Part shown: positions 43,985-56,214 of the stretch, piece by piece | Numbering within the stretch: position 1 is the first letter of the stretch | Layout: each line of letters begins with the position of its first letter | NCBI GenBank assembly: GCA_036346205.1 | Contig: JARFJB010000749.1 | Location: 1,136,501-1,200,500, forward strand | Direction: 5' to 3' | Length of the DNA stretch: 64,000 bases | From: Vesta saturnalis | Lineage: Eukaryota; Arthropoda; Insecta; Coleoptera; Lampyridae | Made by a program: the position numbers and the translations under genes | Notes under the pieces: model-generated | Told to the model about the DNA's origin: nothing | Database searches by the model: none | The model's input: the letters and a program-made list of their open reading frames with translations, nothing else

Positions 43985-44600
43985 AATTTTGTTGTCCCAC
44001 GTTTGGGGTTCCCCAAGGATCCATTCTTGGTCCCTTGCTATTCCAAATATACACATCCAATGTAAATAGTTAGATGATCATTCTTTTGTAATTAATCCAA
44101 AAAAAATCAGCTGCTATAGTATTTGGGAAAAAACTTGATCGCGAAAATATTCAGCAATTTTCTGACATATATGTAAATAACACCGCATTTCCCCTTCAAA
44201 ATAACGTACGGAAATTAGGATTGCGTTTTGATGTAAACTTAAAATTTACTCACCGTATCTCTGAACCATTTCAGAAATCATGTATGAATTTAAAATTGAC
44301 TTATCCTTCCCGTCAATACTTTCCCCTACTCTTAAAGAAACTCTTGCTTACGGCTAATCTTTGATATAAAAAGTGTAATCATATTCATTATAAATTAATA
44401 GAAACTGGATAGCTAGATATGTATAATAGGCGATATCTTCATATCGCTAATTTAATATACAGACTGTCCAATTCTAAAACCCCAGCTTATCTATATCGGA
44501 GAATCACTTTTCTGATGTTCACAACTTTAATCTTATATCGATAGATAGTTTAACGTCTCCTCACAACGTTAATAAATATTTATATCAATTTCCAAACTAT
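43985..44600 (+). pseudogene. LINE reverse transcriptase C-terminal fragment
   Basis: Starts FGVPQGSILGPLLFQIYTSN, the box before the catalytic FADD. The following FADD region has been lost by deletion (DDHSFVI remains). The frame continues INPKKSAAIVFGKKLDRENI, VRKLGLRFDVNLKFTHRIS and MNLKLTYPSRQYFPLLLKET. A decayed C-terminus (ETG, LDMYNRRYLHIANLIYR) reaches about 44600. Not functional. Confidence 0.7.
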
Positions 44601-45109
44601 TTTTTAACAAAAAACAATTTCTTTATAATAATCTCCTGCAAGTTAATAAAATAAAAAATACATATAGATGTGCTACTGTAACCTGATTTTGCCTATATCG
44701 TACTACGCTCCATTGTTCAAAAATTAGAGTGATGTATTTACTACTGTTCCGAATATAGGATTAAGTGGAACAACAACCATCAGGCGGATCTGTAGTAACT
44801 GTCTCTGTGTCAGGTGTGGGCAGCAAAATTGTTCATTATTTCCAGTAATACGAAATTTAGATATTCGAACAAAAATTAAAACATTGGATTAAAAACTGAC
44901 TGAAACACACTTACAGAACAAAATGCAGTATTGGTTGACAAATTACAAACACAAAATGTTTAAGAACCAGATTGATGCGCATGCAAAATCAGAGTCTGAT
45001 ATGATAAAAGAATATTTCCTTATTTTACCTGCACATAACTCGATTTACATTGTCGAAAATATCTATGCGGGGATTTCTGCCCAAAACTTAATAGATACTT
45101 AGGTAAAAC
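44601..45109. other. Unrecognised, possible transposon coding relic
   Basis: About 44840-45090 reads in one frame with only two stops (MQYWLTNYKHKMFKNQIDAH, SESDMIKEYF). I do not recognise a domain. It may be a further retroelement piece. Confidence 0.25.
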
Positions 45110-45510
45110 GTGTAAAAAGTGAGTGTTTATTGCACTCGGCCTTTAGACCGAGTTGGACAATACGTCACTGTCATTCGTATTTTCAATAATATTTTTCATT
45201 TTATAAAACTATTTTTACGCTTACAAAAATATATTAAAAGTTGATTGCTGAACTATAATGGTTACACCAGCCTGATAACCTAAAATCTTTAGCATCTGTA
45301 CAGATGAAGTTTAGTTCTGTTATCAAATTTTTACTGCACTAGTAAAACGATAACTTTTTACACTAAAAATGATGCAAAAGGTGTTCGTTTTTTGATAAAC
45401 GTATAAAAAAGCTCGTGTAGTCCAACTCCAACTCAAGGCCTCATTGGGAAAAGTACTTCCTATGCAATAAACACACTTTTTCACTTGTTACATAAATAAC
45501 TATAAGCCCG
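45110..45510. mobile_element. MITE-like element with inverted ends
   Basis: gtaaaaagtgagtgtttattgc near 45114 and, inverted, gtgaaaaagtgtgtttattgc near 45490 form inverted ends of about 25-35 bp with further paired blocks (gagttggac / gtccaactc). Related pieces lie at 24954-25010 and, for the interior, at about 19045-19130. Non-coding. Confidence 0.55.
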
Positions 45511-45639
45511 CTTGTTTTTGCAAAGCGAATTTTCTAGTATTATATCATTTTGATAAAATTAATATTGTTGGCAGTTTTTTTACAGCCAAACAATTTGATG
45601 TGTGTGAGGCGCAGCTCGAATCACTAGGTCTTTTTAATT

Positions 45640-45835
45640 TCACAGTTTTATTTCCCGGATGTAGGTATGCATGGAAATATCCACCAATAAAACATAAAGG
45701 TTTTCAAAAACAGACATAGATTCTTTCAAATTTTTACATATGTCTACTACTACTAAATTTAAGTCATAAACAGCCTGTGGAACTTGTTTTTTTAATAAGG
45801 TTTGTACACTCAACACCAAGCTCACTAACCTCTCT
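45640..45835 (-). pseudogene. Possible hAT (DUF4371) transposase fragment
   Basis: The minus ORF contains QAVYDLNLVVVDICKNLKES and MSVFENLYVLL. This resembles the HSLNLVVVDA...FF.xLY.LF block of ZMYM1-like hAT transposases (compare CNHRLNLIVNDQ at 35780). Only about 45 residues match and the call is tentative. Confidence 0.4.
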
Positions 45836-46429
45836 TAGTCCCATCATAAGTCTGTACCACACAGGAACTTGTGCAAATTTTACACTAACTTAATCCTTTA
45901 TCTACTGATAAACTGCAACAATATCAATGCATCAAATGATCTAGATAATGTCTTACTATTACGAATCACTGCTCAGTTTTACTTAAATCTTTCGTCAGTT
46001 ATCAGGACAAAGTAAAGGGCTCCCTTAACTTTGCCACTAATGTTTTACATTTAATTCATGTAGGCAATATATAAGCAGATGTTTGAGACAGTAATACATT
46101 TACTTCGAATTTTTGGGCCCTTAAGTAACCGTTTAGAAATGATGGTATGACACAGATGTAGTAACTCCATGGAATTACGTCTATTTTGAATTCGTCGTGC
46201 CCTCTTAAACGAGACTTTGGGTAGACATATTGTACATCGTCGATGTACTTTCTGTTCTTAATAATGTAATATTAGTCAAGTTGCTTTGGTATGTGTGAAT
46301 CCTTGCGATATTGCAGGCTCACATTCCATTAATATAAGTAATTTGATTGTAATCTCATTATATTTGGAATTTACATCAGTTCTACATACATAAAGATAAA
46401 ATTTACATCGATTGGGACTTGAATATCGA
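45836..46429. other. Non-coding
   Basis: Nothing recognised. Confidence 0.35.
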
Positions 46430-46498
46430 TGGCGCAATAGGTTGGCGCTGTACCCTAGCAAAGTACAGGTCGTAGGTTCAAATCCTACTCGAAATAAA
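46430..46498 (+). repeat. tRNA-like sequence, anticodon-loop AGC
   Basis: Folds as a near-complete cloverleaf: D stem gcgc/gcgc, anticodon stem gtacc/agtac (one mismatch) with loop ctagcaa (anticodon AGC, alanine, if real), T stem gtagg/cctac perfect with loop ttcaaat, acceptor atatcga/tcgaaat (one mismatch). The first acceptor base is not G and the D loop is atypical. The copy at 17423 shares its 3' end, so a tRNA-derived repeat is more likely than a functional tRNA-Ala gene. Confidence 0.5.
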
Positions 46499-47045
46499 CT
46501 TTTTATTTATGTATTTAATAAAATTAATAATAATTTTTAATAAAATTAATACTCCTTAAATTACTATAGTACCACTACAAATACAGTATTCGTTAAACAT
46601 TAATAAATGTAAAAAAATCCATTACATTAGGTGAAACATTAGTAAGCTCCTAAACGCATTTTAACATTAACTTTACTAATCTGCAGACAGGATTAAAAGG
46701 ATAATCAAAGTTTTGAAAACTTTTAATTGACAGTACGATTATGAATTAAACTATTGCGCCTTATGCGTAAGAACCACGTTCTAATTTTATATATTAGTCA
46801 ACCCACAAATAAAAGGTACGATATAAATTAGTGCACTGATCAGTCGTAAGGAACACTCCAATCTGAAATTCGCCAAAATTAATCTTCGGAACAACTTCCG
46901 CAATTTAAAATTGCATCAGGGTGTGTATAGATTTCCGTAATATCAAATCTAATCTAATCTTAAAATTAAAATTAGACATTAACACTTTCTTAAAAAAAGT
47001 AATGCAAATGTTTAAAGTCTACTTCAACAATAAATCATAGTGAAA

Positions 47046-47110
<65 letters not shown>

Positions 47111-49229
47111 ACATGGAAATTTGATTTTCTTATTTCGTTTACAATCGTGGAGAATATTATTACATACTAAATCTAATTAAAAACTGGTTGAAAACAAATG
47201 CCTGAAAAATATTTGGCAACCTTAGAACGTGAACAAAAGTGTTCAATCATGGAAAGGTTCAAATATACAACTTAAAATTAAGAGAGGGAGTAATGTAAAT
47301 TAACAATATTTATCCAAATTAACCATATTGATCTTGATTTCTATTGACACATACTTCAATAACGTTACGAATCTAAAAAAGGAAACATTTGCTTCTGCAA
47401 GCTAACGTTCTATAATGTTAACAATTCATTAAAGGAGAAACAATATTCCACATATATATGGTTTGACATTTGTACAGAGACACTTTTGCTTTAAAATTTG
47501 AAATGTTTCTCTATCATTTTATTTCTGTTATATAACGATATTTAGTAAAACCGTATTTATGAAACTTATAGAAGGGTATCCCTAAATTACCGTCGCCTTA
47601 ACATTAATACTTCTTTAAAACTAATTACAGCGGGGAGGGAGTCTAATTTTAATGCCTAAATATCGATTGCTATGTTCAAACAATTTTTACTAACATTCCT
47701 TTGCTACCACAGTTTTCAACTTTAATCAAAATATTCATTGCATATCCACTTTAAGCTGGATATAATTGATTTAGTATTTTAAAAATCGAATTTCAAAAAA
47801 CACTCTTACAAGATAGGTAACCATGTTTGGCGTATTAAAATATTCTCAAATATCTCATACAGTTTACGTTTCTGCTTTTAAATAACCTGTTTCTAAGAGG
47901 TCATCGATTCATTTTCCTCGTGACTTGAATTTTGAAAAAAAAATGTTATTGAGGACGCAAACTAAAAGATAGAAAGAAATTAATCTAGAGTTATATACCC
48001 TAAAATGTTAAGATAAAAATTAAATTTTATGAGGCTAGGCATTTTTATTTTATTACGCTGGAACACAAAATAACATGAGTAACGGTAAATTACCTTAACG
48101 ACGACGAAAATGTTTAATTATGACTGTCAAGTTATGACTATTTTTATGTAACTACTTTCAATCCACGCTAGGTGTCGCGTAGGCTTATTAAAATATGCCG
48201 CTTGCCGAATTATGAAAATAAAATCTGTGCAAATTTACATTATTTATATATAAATGCAATTTCTTAACTATCCCTTTGGAGAATGCAGGAGTGATTAATT
48301 GGGTTTCAATGTAGGTTACTGATTAGTGAAAATAAACCAAAAAAATAGATATTCATTTGCGTTTTTTTATTACTTTATTACTGACACTTGTTTTTAATGT
48401 GTCTAAGTAAATCCGTTTATAAATTTAATAAAAGCTAATCAAGTATTACCCCAGAAAAATGGAGGGTTCATAAGGATTCCGCGTTTCGTTCTCTGATTAT
48501 TCTTTGCCTAAACGCACTAGGCAATTTAGTAACACACTTACGTACATTTGTTGAAGTTTTAATTTTTTATTAATTTATATGCAGTTTTAGATCAAATTAC
48601 ATCTCTACACCGTGGTACAATTTACCACAACGGGTGGCCAACTAGTAGGCTGGTGAAATAAATTAGGATTTACCGGTATCCCAGTAGGCATAGAGATAGC
48701 ATGGATCCTAAACTATGATGAAATTTATAGTTAAAGACGTAAGCGGTCCTAGCAATATAAAGTAACTTTAAGCAATCTTCTGGCGAAGGTATACGTAGAA
48801 GTATAATACCTGGGCAGTATGTAAAGCAAACAACAAAATAATTTAATGAATAAGCTAATAATATGGACCTAATGAACTCACATTATATTGACTGCTGAAG
48901 AGCAGGAATCAACAAACTTTTATCACGAGTGTTAACGACCTAAACTGTCTAACAGCTTACTATTTATTACACCTCAAGATTATATTACATTAAATATGTC
49001 TTAGAGTTAAATAACATCAGCAGTCCGATTTATTACGCAATTTAGTTACTGACCCAATATAAAAGAATGGGAAACGATACTTGGTTAACATTTGTTGTAA
49101 GACTTGTTACAGAGATAAATCGTATTAACTTGCACTCTCGCGATAGGCCATAACGCAAGAATGACATTAACGAGTGATTTAACAGTCTAAACCATGCAAT
49201 CGTACTAACTGTTCCATCTGATCAAGTAC
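46499..49229. other. AT-rich non-coding, one (TA)n tract
   Basis: The only distinct feature is the TA run at 47051-47107. No coding sequence, RNA gene or transposon terminus was recognised in these 2.7 kb. Confidence 0.4.
47051..47107. repeat. (TA)n microsatellite
   Basis: TA run of about 28 units with no recognisable element beside it. Confidence 0.95.
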
Positions 49230-49830
49230 GTAATATAAATAGATAATTAACGTAATCAAATTAACAAAGTTGATGCATCGACTTGTGATAGTGAATTCCC
49301 ACTATACACGCATAGATTAAGCATAAAGCATAATACGTCTATTTAAGCTAGTAATAATGACGAGATAGAAATAATTAACGTAATCAAATAATGCATTGTA
49401 AGGCATTGATGCATCGACTTGTATTGAATTTACACTATACACTATAATTCAAAATGCAATTAAAGCAGTACTCTCGACAGAGAGCTTAATTTTTATTTTA
49501 TTTAAAGCATCGAACCTAATCAACGATAGATGCATTGTAAGGCAAAACTAGGTCACCATTAACAATTTACACTTAGCTTTAATCTCAAATCGAAGTTAAA
49601 GCAGTGAATGAACATGATGAGCTTAAATTGTATCTTCCATCTGTAAAGAATTCGAATAAGATTGTTCAACGTATAGATACGACAGCACAAGACGATAGGT
49701 AAACAATTACACTTAGCTTTGTCTCTCTCGAAGTTGGTGAATGAAGATGATGACCTCTAAATCGGATCTTCCATCGGTGAAGAATTCGATATAAGATTGT
49801 TCCGTATAATACCGACACACAAGACGATGA
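49230..49830. repeat. Degenerate tandem repeat, unit ~140 bp
   Basis: Ordered words recur: taattaacgtaatcaaa (49248 and 49374), gatgcatcgacttgt (49273 and 49408), gcattgtaaggca (49392 and 49531), ttacacttagcttt (49566 and 49706), gaagaattcgat against gtaaagaattcgaat (49778 and 49642). Four to five units can be traced with many indels. It resembles a decaying satellite or minisatellite; no coding content. Confidence 0.6.
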
Positions 49831-50501
49831 ATCATAATAAAAAAAAAAATAAGAAATAAAATAAAATAAAATAATAAATAATAAATTAGATAAATTCCTA
49901 ATAAATGCAAGCTACAGAGATGTATGTACGATCACCAACCTGATATACTGTTCCTTGAGCCCACTTCTATAATGTTTACATATAACAATATCGAATGCAT
50001 TACTACGACTCTTACCTTGAACGGAGGTGATAACAACATATACAAAAGGGATATTCCAGTCTCCTAAAGTACTTTAGTGATGTACCGTTTAGAAAAGTTT
50101 CGCAAGTAGTACAACAATTTCCATAAATTAGAAAGTATTAAGGTTAGTTATTTGTAGTTACAGTACATAATGAACAGTTGCAGTATGCAGGGCCCGATGT
50201 AGCTATTTAGCCGCTCCGGGCAAATAATATTCGCCGCCCTTTACTAACACCATATGTCATGAGCTTGTTATTTAAAAAAACCGAACCATATAATAATATT
50301 CGCCGCCTTACATTAACACCATATGTATGAGTGTATAAAGTGAAAGAGGAAATAATAGTGAAAATACACAACACCAAATATAAACAGGAGACAGGAACAG
50401 GACCTCAGTTCGATTCGAGTAACACATCTGAACAATCAGTTGGAGAAGAGTTGAAAATGGCAAATGAGACTTATGTGAATCGTTTGTATATATATATAAA
50501 T
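49831..50501. other. Non-coding with short direct duplication
   Basis: aataatattcgccgcc followed by cattaacaccatatgt-like sequence occurs twice, about 66 bp apart (50225 and 50291). gggcccgatgtagc at 50190 looks like a decayed transposon end. An ORF at 50331-50537 reads into (TA)n and is not supported. Confidence 0.4.

Positions 50502-50537
<36 letters not shown>
50502..50537. repeat. (TA)n microsatellite
   Basis: TA run; no recognisable element boundary on either side. Confidence 0.9.
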
Positions 50538-50541
<4 letters not shown>

Positions 50542-51237
50542 CCCTATGTAAAAGTATAGGTTCAGGTGACGTACACTTGTCATTGGCGTCCGAGCGACAG
50601 CGCTCAATTACCTCTTCATTTTATTTCAAATGTCTACATGTCATCTAGTAACCAAAAAAGTAAAAACTGCACGCACTTCTACTTGCCTGTCCGTTGATGT
50701 ATATAATTTTTAGTGCACGGAATAGCGAATTGATGGCAGCACAATCGCTCGGTGTATACTTTTATGTGTTCTATTTTTTTCATGTGTAGGATTAGTTGGC
50801 TCCGCTATAACTGGCAGCGCTGCACTTCGTTACATTGAAAATAAAAACAATTCAAGTTTGACCACATATATTATATAAACATGCACTGGATGAATTGCAA
50901 TGAAATATAAATTATTAATACTCTAATTGTCTAAATTTAAAAAGGATCTTTCAATACTTTCGTTTTTACGTGAAACACAAAATTTCGGTTACCGTCGGAA
51001 AGTTTAAACTGATATTATTAGTATTAAAGATAATTTCTTAAAATCTCATTATAGGACACCAAAGCATTAAACAGATTACACTAGATTTAATTAAAACATG
51101 ATACTTGATTGTGGGTTAAACGGCGTAGAAAAAAAAATTATATCATGTGTTTACTGGGGTTTTTGCTCAAAATGATTTTTCTTGCTACATCAGCAACTCT
51201 TTTGTTAAACAAATTTTAAAACCTATCTTTACCTTTA
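50538..51237. other. Non-coding
   Basis: Nothing recognised; possibly upstream sequence of the pogo-like gene. Confidence 0.3.
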
Positions 51238-51860
51238 TTTGCACCTATGGTGATATTTAAGGAAAAGAGATTAAAACCTGAATGGGGAGAAAACTTACCA
51301 CCAGATACCCTGGTTAAAATCGCCGACAAAGGTAATATGACCAATGAACTTTTCATTACTTTTCATATTCACTTACACCGTTAGAAGGGTAAGACACTAT
51401 CTTGCTAGTTTTCGATAGAGCTTCTTGTCACGTTGATATCTCCATCAGCGAGGTTGCAGATGAGTTGGATATAAAGCTGTTTTGCTTGCCTTCTAACGCC
51501 ACGCCACGCATGAACTCCAGCCCTTAGACAAAGTGGTTTATCGGTTCTTTGAGCATCATTGGGACCAAGAAGTCCTCAGGTTTTGGAAAGCAAATCCAGA
51601 CCGTCGCTTGTACAAATCTCGCTTTGGCTAAATTCTTTCTAAAGTTTGGCCCAATTGCATGACACCCTCGAGCAACAGGCTTACATCCACTTGATCCTAC
51701 TATAATTCCTGATTCAGCTTTCGCCTCCAGATTACCAACTGAACGACCTGACCCTACGCAAATTGATCAGAATAACGCTAATAATGAAAACGATATTCAG
51801 CTTAATAACAATCAGCCTAATAATGTTAATGATGTGCAATCCAACGATACGTATAAAAAA
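51238..51860 (+). pseudogene. pogo/Tigger-like (DDE_1) transposase fragment
   Basis: Reading across frames: KRLKPEWGENLPPDTLVKIA, DKGNMTNELFITF, a region matching GKT-LLVFD-ASCHVDISI with the second catalytic aspartate, then EVADELDIKLFCLPSNATH and LDKVVYRFFEHHWDQEVLRF. It ends with a proline/asparagine-rich tail (DSAFAPSLP-like, QIDQNNANNENDIQLNNNQ). This is the C-terminal half of a jerky/pogo-type transposase. Frameshifts near 51390, 51500 and 51640. The N-terminal DNA-binding domains and first aspartate are missing. Confidence 0.78.
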
Positions 51861-51939
51861 ACGCAAAAAATGATTTGTGTTTAAATTTAATGCAAACAAA
51901 AAAACACATAATTATGTAACGGTACAAAACGAATCAGTC

Positions 51940-52275
51940 ATTCTTTAAAATAGTTAGATTAGGTAAATAAAACAATTTTTCTGAGAATATTAAACTCTAT
52001 CTCGTAATTAAAATATTTTTTTTCGCACTTTTGCTCTGTAAAATCTTTAATAATTTGTGATAAATTTATACTGTCGTAAACCGTATGGTCTATTGAAATT
52101 ATAGCCAATCCAGATAATCTATTCTGTGTTATGGTTGATCGCAGATACTTTTTTATTAATTTTAATTTAGAAAAGCTTTTTTCACCACTTGCGACTATTA
52201 CTGGTAAAGTTAAAAGAATCCTGAGTGTAATACTGATATTTGGACCAAATGTTAAATCTGTTACAAATTTTAAAT
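51940..52275 (-). pseudogene. hAT transposase dimerisation-domain fragment
   Basis: The minus strand reads FVTDLTFGPNISITLRILLT and LPVIVASGEKSFSKLKLIKK, then YLRSTITQNRLSGLAIISID and IIKDFTEQKCEKKYF before a stop. It is the standard C-terminal hAT dimerisation motif and is close to, but distinct from, the copy at 38040-38940. It lies tail-to-tail with the pogo fragment. The rest of the transposase is absent. Confidence 0.8.
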
Positions 52276-52440
52276 ATCTTGAGGGGAATCCCCGTCCAAC
52301 ATAAACGTAAGGAAAAGAGTTGCCAGTTCGGAAATGTAAAATCAGTTTATTCTCAATTGAAAAATCATTACATACCGAAATATTTGGTTCATTCTTTCCT
52401 ATTTAGGTATTTCTTCTTCTTTCTTTCCGCTTGGCTTGCT

Positions 52441-52507
52441 TAAGTGCTGTCTTATAATTTTTTGGGAGACAGCATTAAGAAAATTATAAGACAAGACAGC
52501 ACTTTAA
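52441..52507. repeat. Short perfect-arm hairpin
   Basis: aagtgctgtcttataatttt pairs with aaaattataagacaagacag and cactt, leaving a loop of about 20 bp. Perhaps a tiny fold-back element or the relic of an inverted duplication. Confidence 0.65.
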
Positions 52508-53014
52508 AATATGTTGGTCCGTGTAAGGATTTACAGCATTTTTTTAAACAAAAACCTTAAAAAATACTTTTTGTCCGGTTGCTAAGCCTGATAATTTTAT
52601 AAAATTTTCTCTCCTAGAAAATTGATGACCTTGCAACTGCCGGTGCCCTCAATTTTGCCGCCTCATGTTTGCGACCGGGCATTTTCCGGCTTGCTTCATT
52701 TATTTCGCCCTGACAGTATGTAACAAAAGTATGGTGTTTTGAAGATATCTTTTTCTACCAACGTAAATAAAACGGACTGTAGAGTAAATTCTAGATCTTA
52801 TTCTAAACAAACTATTTCAAGCAGGATTTAGCTCTAGAAACTTGGTACGATGTTTATGATGCAAGAAACCCTAACATACAGTTTAACGCTTTTCTAACAT
52901 ACCCAATTACCACTTTAATACAAATTTTCAATACCTCAAAGTAAATAAAACAAATTACAAAACCAGGATTAAACAAAGGGTTAAAAATTTCAGTGATAAA
53001 TTAAAAATGTTTCA

Positions 53015-53018
<4 letters not shown>
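52508..53018. other. Non-coding
   Basis: ccgggcattttccggc at 52675-52690 resembles a transposon end; otherwise nothing recognised. Confidence 0.3.

Positions 53019-53070
<52 letters not shown>
53019..53070. repeat. (TA)n microsatellite
   Basis: TA run of about 26 units just upstream of LINE homology. Confidence 0.95.
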
Positions 53071-53074
<4 letters not shown>

Positions 53075-53149
53075 GTCATTTATTGCATAGGGCTAAACAA
53101 ATGGACGTTGAATCTGAAATTAAAAACTGAAATAAGTATATATAAGCTA

Positions 53150-54776
53150 CATTCCACAAAAGCTTCTAATTAATGACAAGCTATGCGCTAAACCTCCTGC
53201 CATAGCCAACTACTTTAATAATAATTTCATTGATTCTACCACACATTTATTAACAAATAACTAATTCGAGTTTAGTAGTTCTAATAAAGTCCTAAATTCT
53301 GTATATCTTTACGAAGTTACTGATGTTGAAGTATTGAACGTTATCCAAGAATTAAAATAATCAAATTTTTTAGGCAGTGATGAATTTTATTCCAATTTAG
53401 TTAAACTGTGTGCTAAAGAAATAAGTAAACCTTTGTGCTTCATTATTTAACAGTATTTCAATAACGGTATTTTCCCTGATACTAAATTGTCTAAAGTGAT
53501 TTGTATTTATAAAGAAGGTGACTCACGAAGTCCAGATAATTATAGGCCTATAGCGCTTCTTTATATTTTTTCAAAAATCATGGAAACACTTCCAGCCAAG
53601 CGTGTCATTGACTTGCTTAATAAGCATAACGTATTTTCCAATAAATCAACATGGATTCAGGAAAGGTCGAGCTACAACCACAGCTTTAGCATCAGCTATG
53701 GATATCATCTATAAGACTCTTGAAACTGGAAACAAATTATTAACATGGTTTGTTGATTTAAGAAAGTTCTTGATTTAGTAAATCATGCAATACTACTTCA
53801 TAAAATAGAAAAGGTGGGATTGCGTGGAAAGTGTCACCTGTTAATTAAGTCGTATCTTACTACCAGAAAGCAGTACATAAATGATCAAGGCTGCTGTTGA
53901 GAAATAGGAGTATCTCGAGGCAGTGTACTTGGTCCTTTATGATTCCTCTTGTACATAAATGATATAGAAAGCTGTATTAATATTAATGACTGTTTATTTG
54001 CAGATAACCTTATAATACTATGTCAATTAAACTCTTGGTTAGTAGAATTAGCGAACTATTTTACTTTAAATCAGTTAGTTTTAAGTACCGAAAAAACTCG
54101 AATTATGCAATTTTACTCTAAATGTTCTCAGTATAATGCAAATTCACTGATAAAGATACCGAAATGTAAATCAATAGAACAAGTAACAGTTTTTAAATTA
54201 TGTTCTATTGAGTATTCCTTAACTTGTAACGATCATATATCGTCGACGAGTAAAACAATTGCATCAACATGTTTTGCACTTAAGCATAACTACATAACTA
54301 ACCTAAATATTGTCAAAATGTTTTATTTTTCAAACGTGGGTCAATCATGAGATGGGATAATCTTAACAGCACGCGTAAGTGTTACAAAAGAGAGCACTGA
54401 GATATATGTTCATATTAATCGTTACACATCCTGCGAAGCTTTATAAATAAACAGATAGTAACTAGGCCTTCTGTATATTCTAGAAATCCTAAAATTTTTA
54501 AATATAACTTGAATGCTTATCAACTTCAACATATGTATCACAATTATAATACTAGACATGGTACCAGTTTAACTGATGAGAATCGTAAATTATATAAATA
54601 TAACCCATGAGCTGTTTTAAATTTACCCTATAACTGTTTTGTTACAATTCTAAAAACATTTTTAAGTTTAAAATGTTTCTATTCAGTTCACGAATTTATA
54701 GAATCAACTATAATTGACGTTTTGACCTATCCATTTCTGTACAGATCACTTGGACAAATAAAGATATTATTATTCA
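53150..54776 (+). mobile_element. LINE fragment: reverse transcriptase to 3' end
   Basis: Frames in order: PPAIANYFNNNFIDST, EVTDVEVLNVIQELK and CAKEISKPLCFI (pre-RT linker), then LSKVICIYKEGDSRSPDNYR and PIALLYIFSKIMETL, KGRATTTALASAMDIIY-like, VDLRKFLDLVNHAILLHKI, ISRGSVLGPL-like and FLLYINDIESC. The catalytic box reads LFADNLIIL, so the usual second aspartate is asparagine. The last part (LVLSTEKTRIMQFYSKC, HISSTSKTIASTCFALKH) leads to a decayed C-terminus. The 3' end is acaaataaagatattattatt (about 54752-54776), like the LINE ending at 29962. Frameshifted and inactive. Confidence 0.8.
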
Positions 54777-56214
54777 TGATGGCTAAAAATATGGCCACAC
54801 TTATCCTTGTAAAACCGCCCTAATATCGTTTGAGATAATTCCACAATTCATTAAGACATATTTCTATATTCAAAAATTTCGTTGGGTAAAACCCAAAAAT
54901 TATAAAAATTTCTATACGATAAAATTTTCTATAATTTTCTTAACAGCACATCGTAACAGAATGCTTTTAGCGACTTTGTGGCCCAGTGTCTGACCAATAC
55001 CAGCCTAATTTCTGAGTGCGTAAATAAACCAGAAAACGTCAAACGGTGAGACGTATTAAAATTAAAGCATTGTCAGTCAACCATACGAAAATATTTAGTC
55101 TAACAAGTTAAAACTATTGTAAAAAGTATTTCAAATAAGAAATTTAAGAGAGAAACTATTTGTAATAATTCACTATGTTTGCAGCGTTAAGTGTAAAGAG
55201 GAAGTTAATTTTTAAGAATGTAACAAATACGAGAAGGAAGTATTTCTTCAATTCGACAATGCAAATAACTTTACTCATATTTACATCTGCGTAAATTTAC
55301 ATACTTTATTTTGTTCGAATATATTTAACATATTTTATTAAAATTTAATAAATTTGATATTAAAATTTCATATTTGAAATTTATAATTTTGTTCAAATTA
55401 ATATTTTAATTTTATTATGAAACTATGCATATGTTTAAAGAAATTATTAATTGATGAGACATTTAAATTTATTATTTTTATTATGCATAAATACTTGCTA
55501 TGTATGACACCTTTAGACTAATTAATTCATGTTTTTTAATTAAAAGAAATGCATACTTAATTAAAGCAATACCATATATAGATGAAATGTAAAACAAAAT
55601 ATGCAATCTTTCATACGTAAAGCAAACCTTGTATAATTAAACCAAAGTCAAATATATTTTGTTTCTCAAAGCAATACTTCTCCAAATGGACAGTTGAAGT
55701 TTATTTCGAAAATAATGAAACTAATGGTCGGCACATGACTCGGTTTTTCGACTTATCAATTAGTCTGCTAGTCATTAGGTGCGGTTTTTGAAATATCCAT
55801 AACCGTCTAATGGACTAGATCTAGTCGATTAGTCAAAATCGACTGTTCTAGTGGACCAATCGAAATCCACTAATAAGTAATAACTTGTTTGATATTTATT
55901 TCCCTGGTCTTAGTCTATAGCTTGTAGTTGTATTTTAATGTCAGTTCACTTTCATAGAAGTTGTGTAAGTGTTAAATGTACAGTGTACAATACAATATAT
56001 TTATTGTTAATCTAATTTCTAGACCAAATTTTTTTGCTGGTGTTAGACGTCTCATAGTGTTGTCTCTGCCTCAAATAATAATTTATTTCCGTAGGAATGT
56101 GTAGATGGACACGGAATGTTAGCATTATAATTATTGGGCTTAAGTGTAAATGTCGAAGGGAATGCATAAGATAAATGGACACACCTTTTAGAAATTAACT
56201 GGAGGTACATATAA
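54777..56214. other. AT-rich non-coding
   Basis: No gene. About 55750-55870 repeats agtc/gact words (tcgattagtcaaaatcgactgtt), forming weak local inverted repeats without a clear boundary. Confidence 0.4.

Noticed and set aside
46430..46498. A functional tRNA-Ala(AGC) gene
   Set aside because: The fold is good, but the acceptor lacks a 5' G, the D loop is atypical, and a related decayed copy exists at 17423. Called tRNA-derived repeat instead.
49230..49830. CRISPR-like array
   Set aside because: Repeats are long, degenerate and without regular spacers, and the DNA is eukaryotic. It is a decayed tandem repeat.
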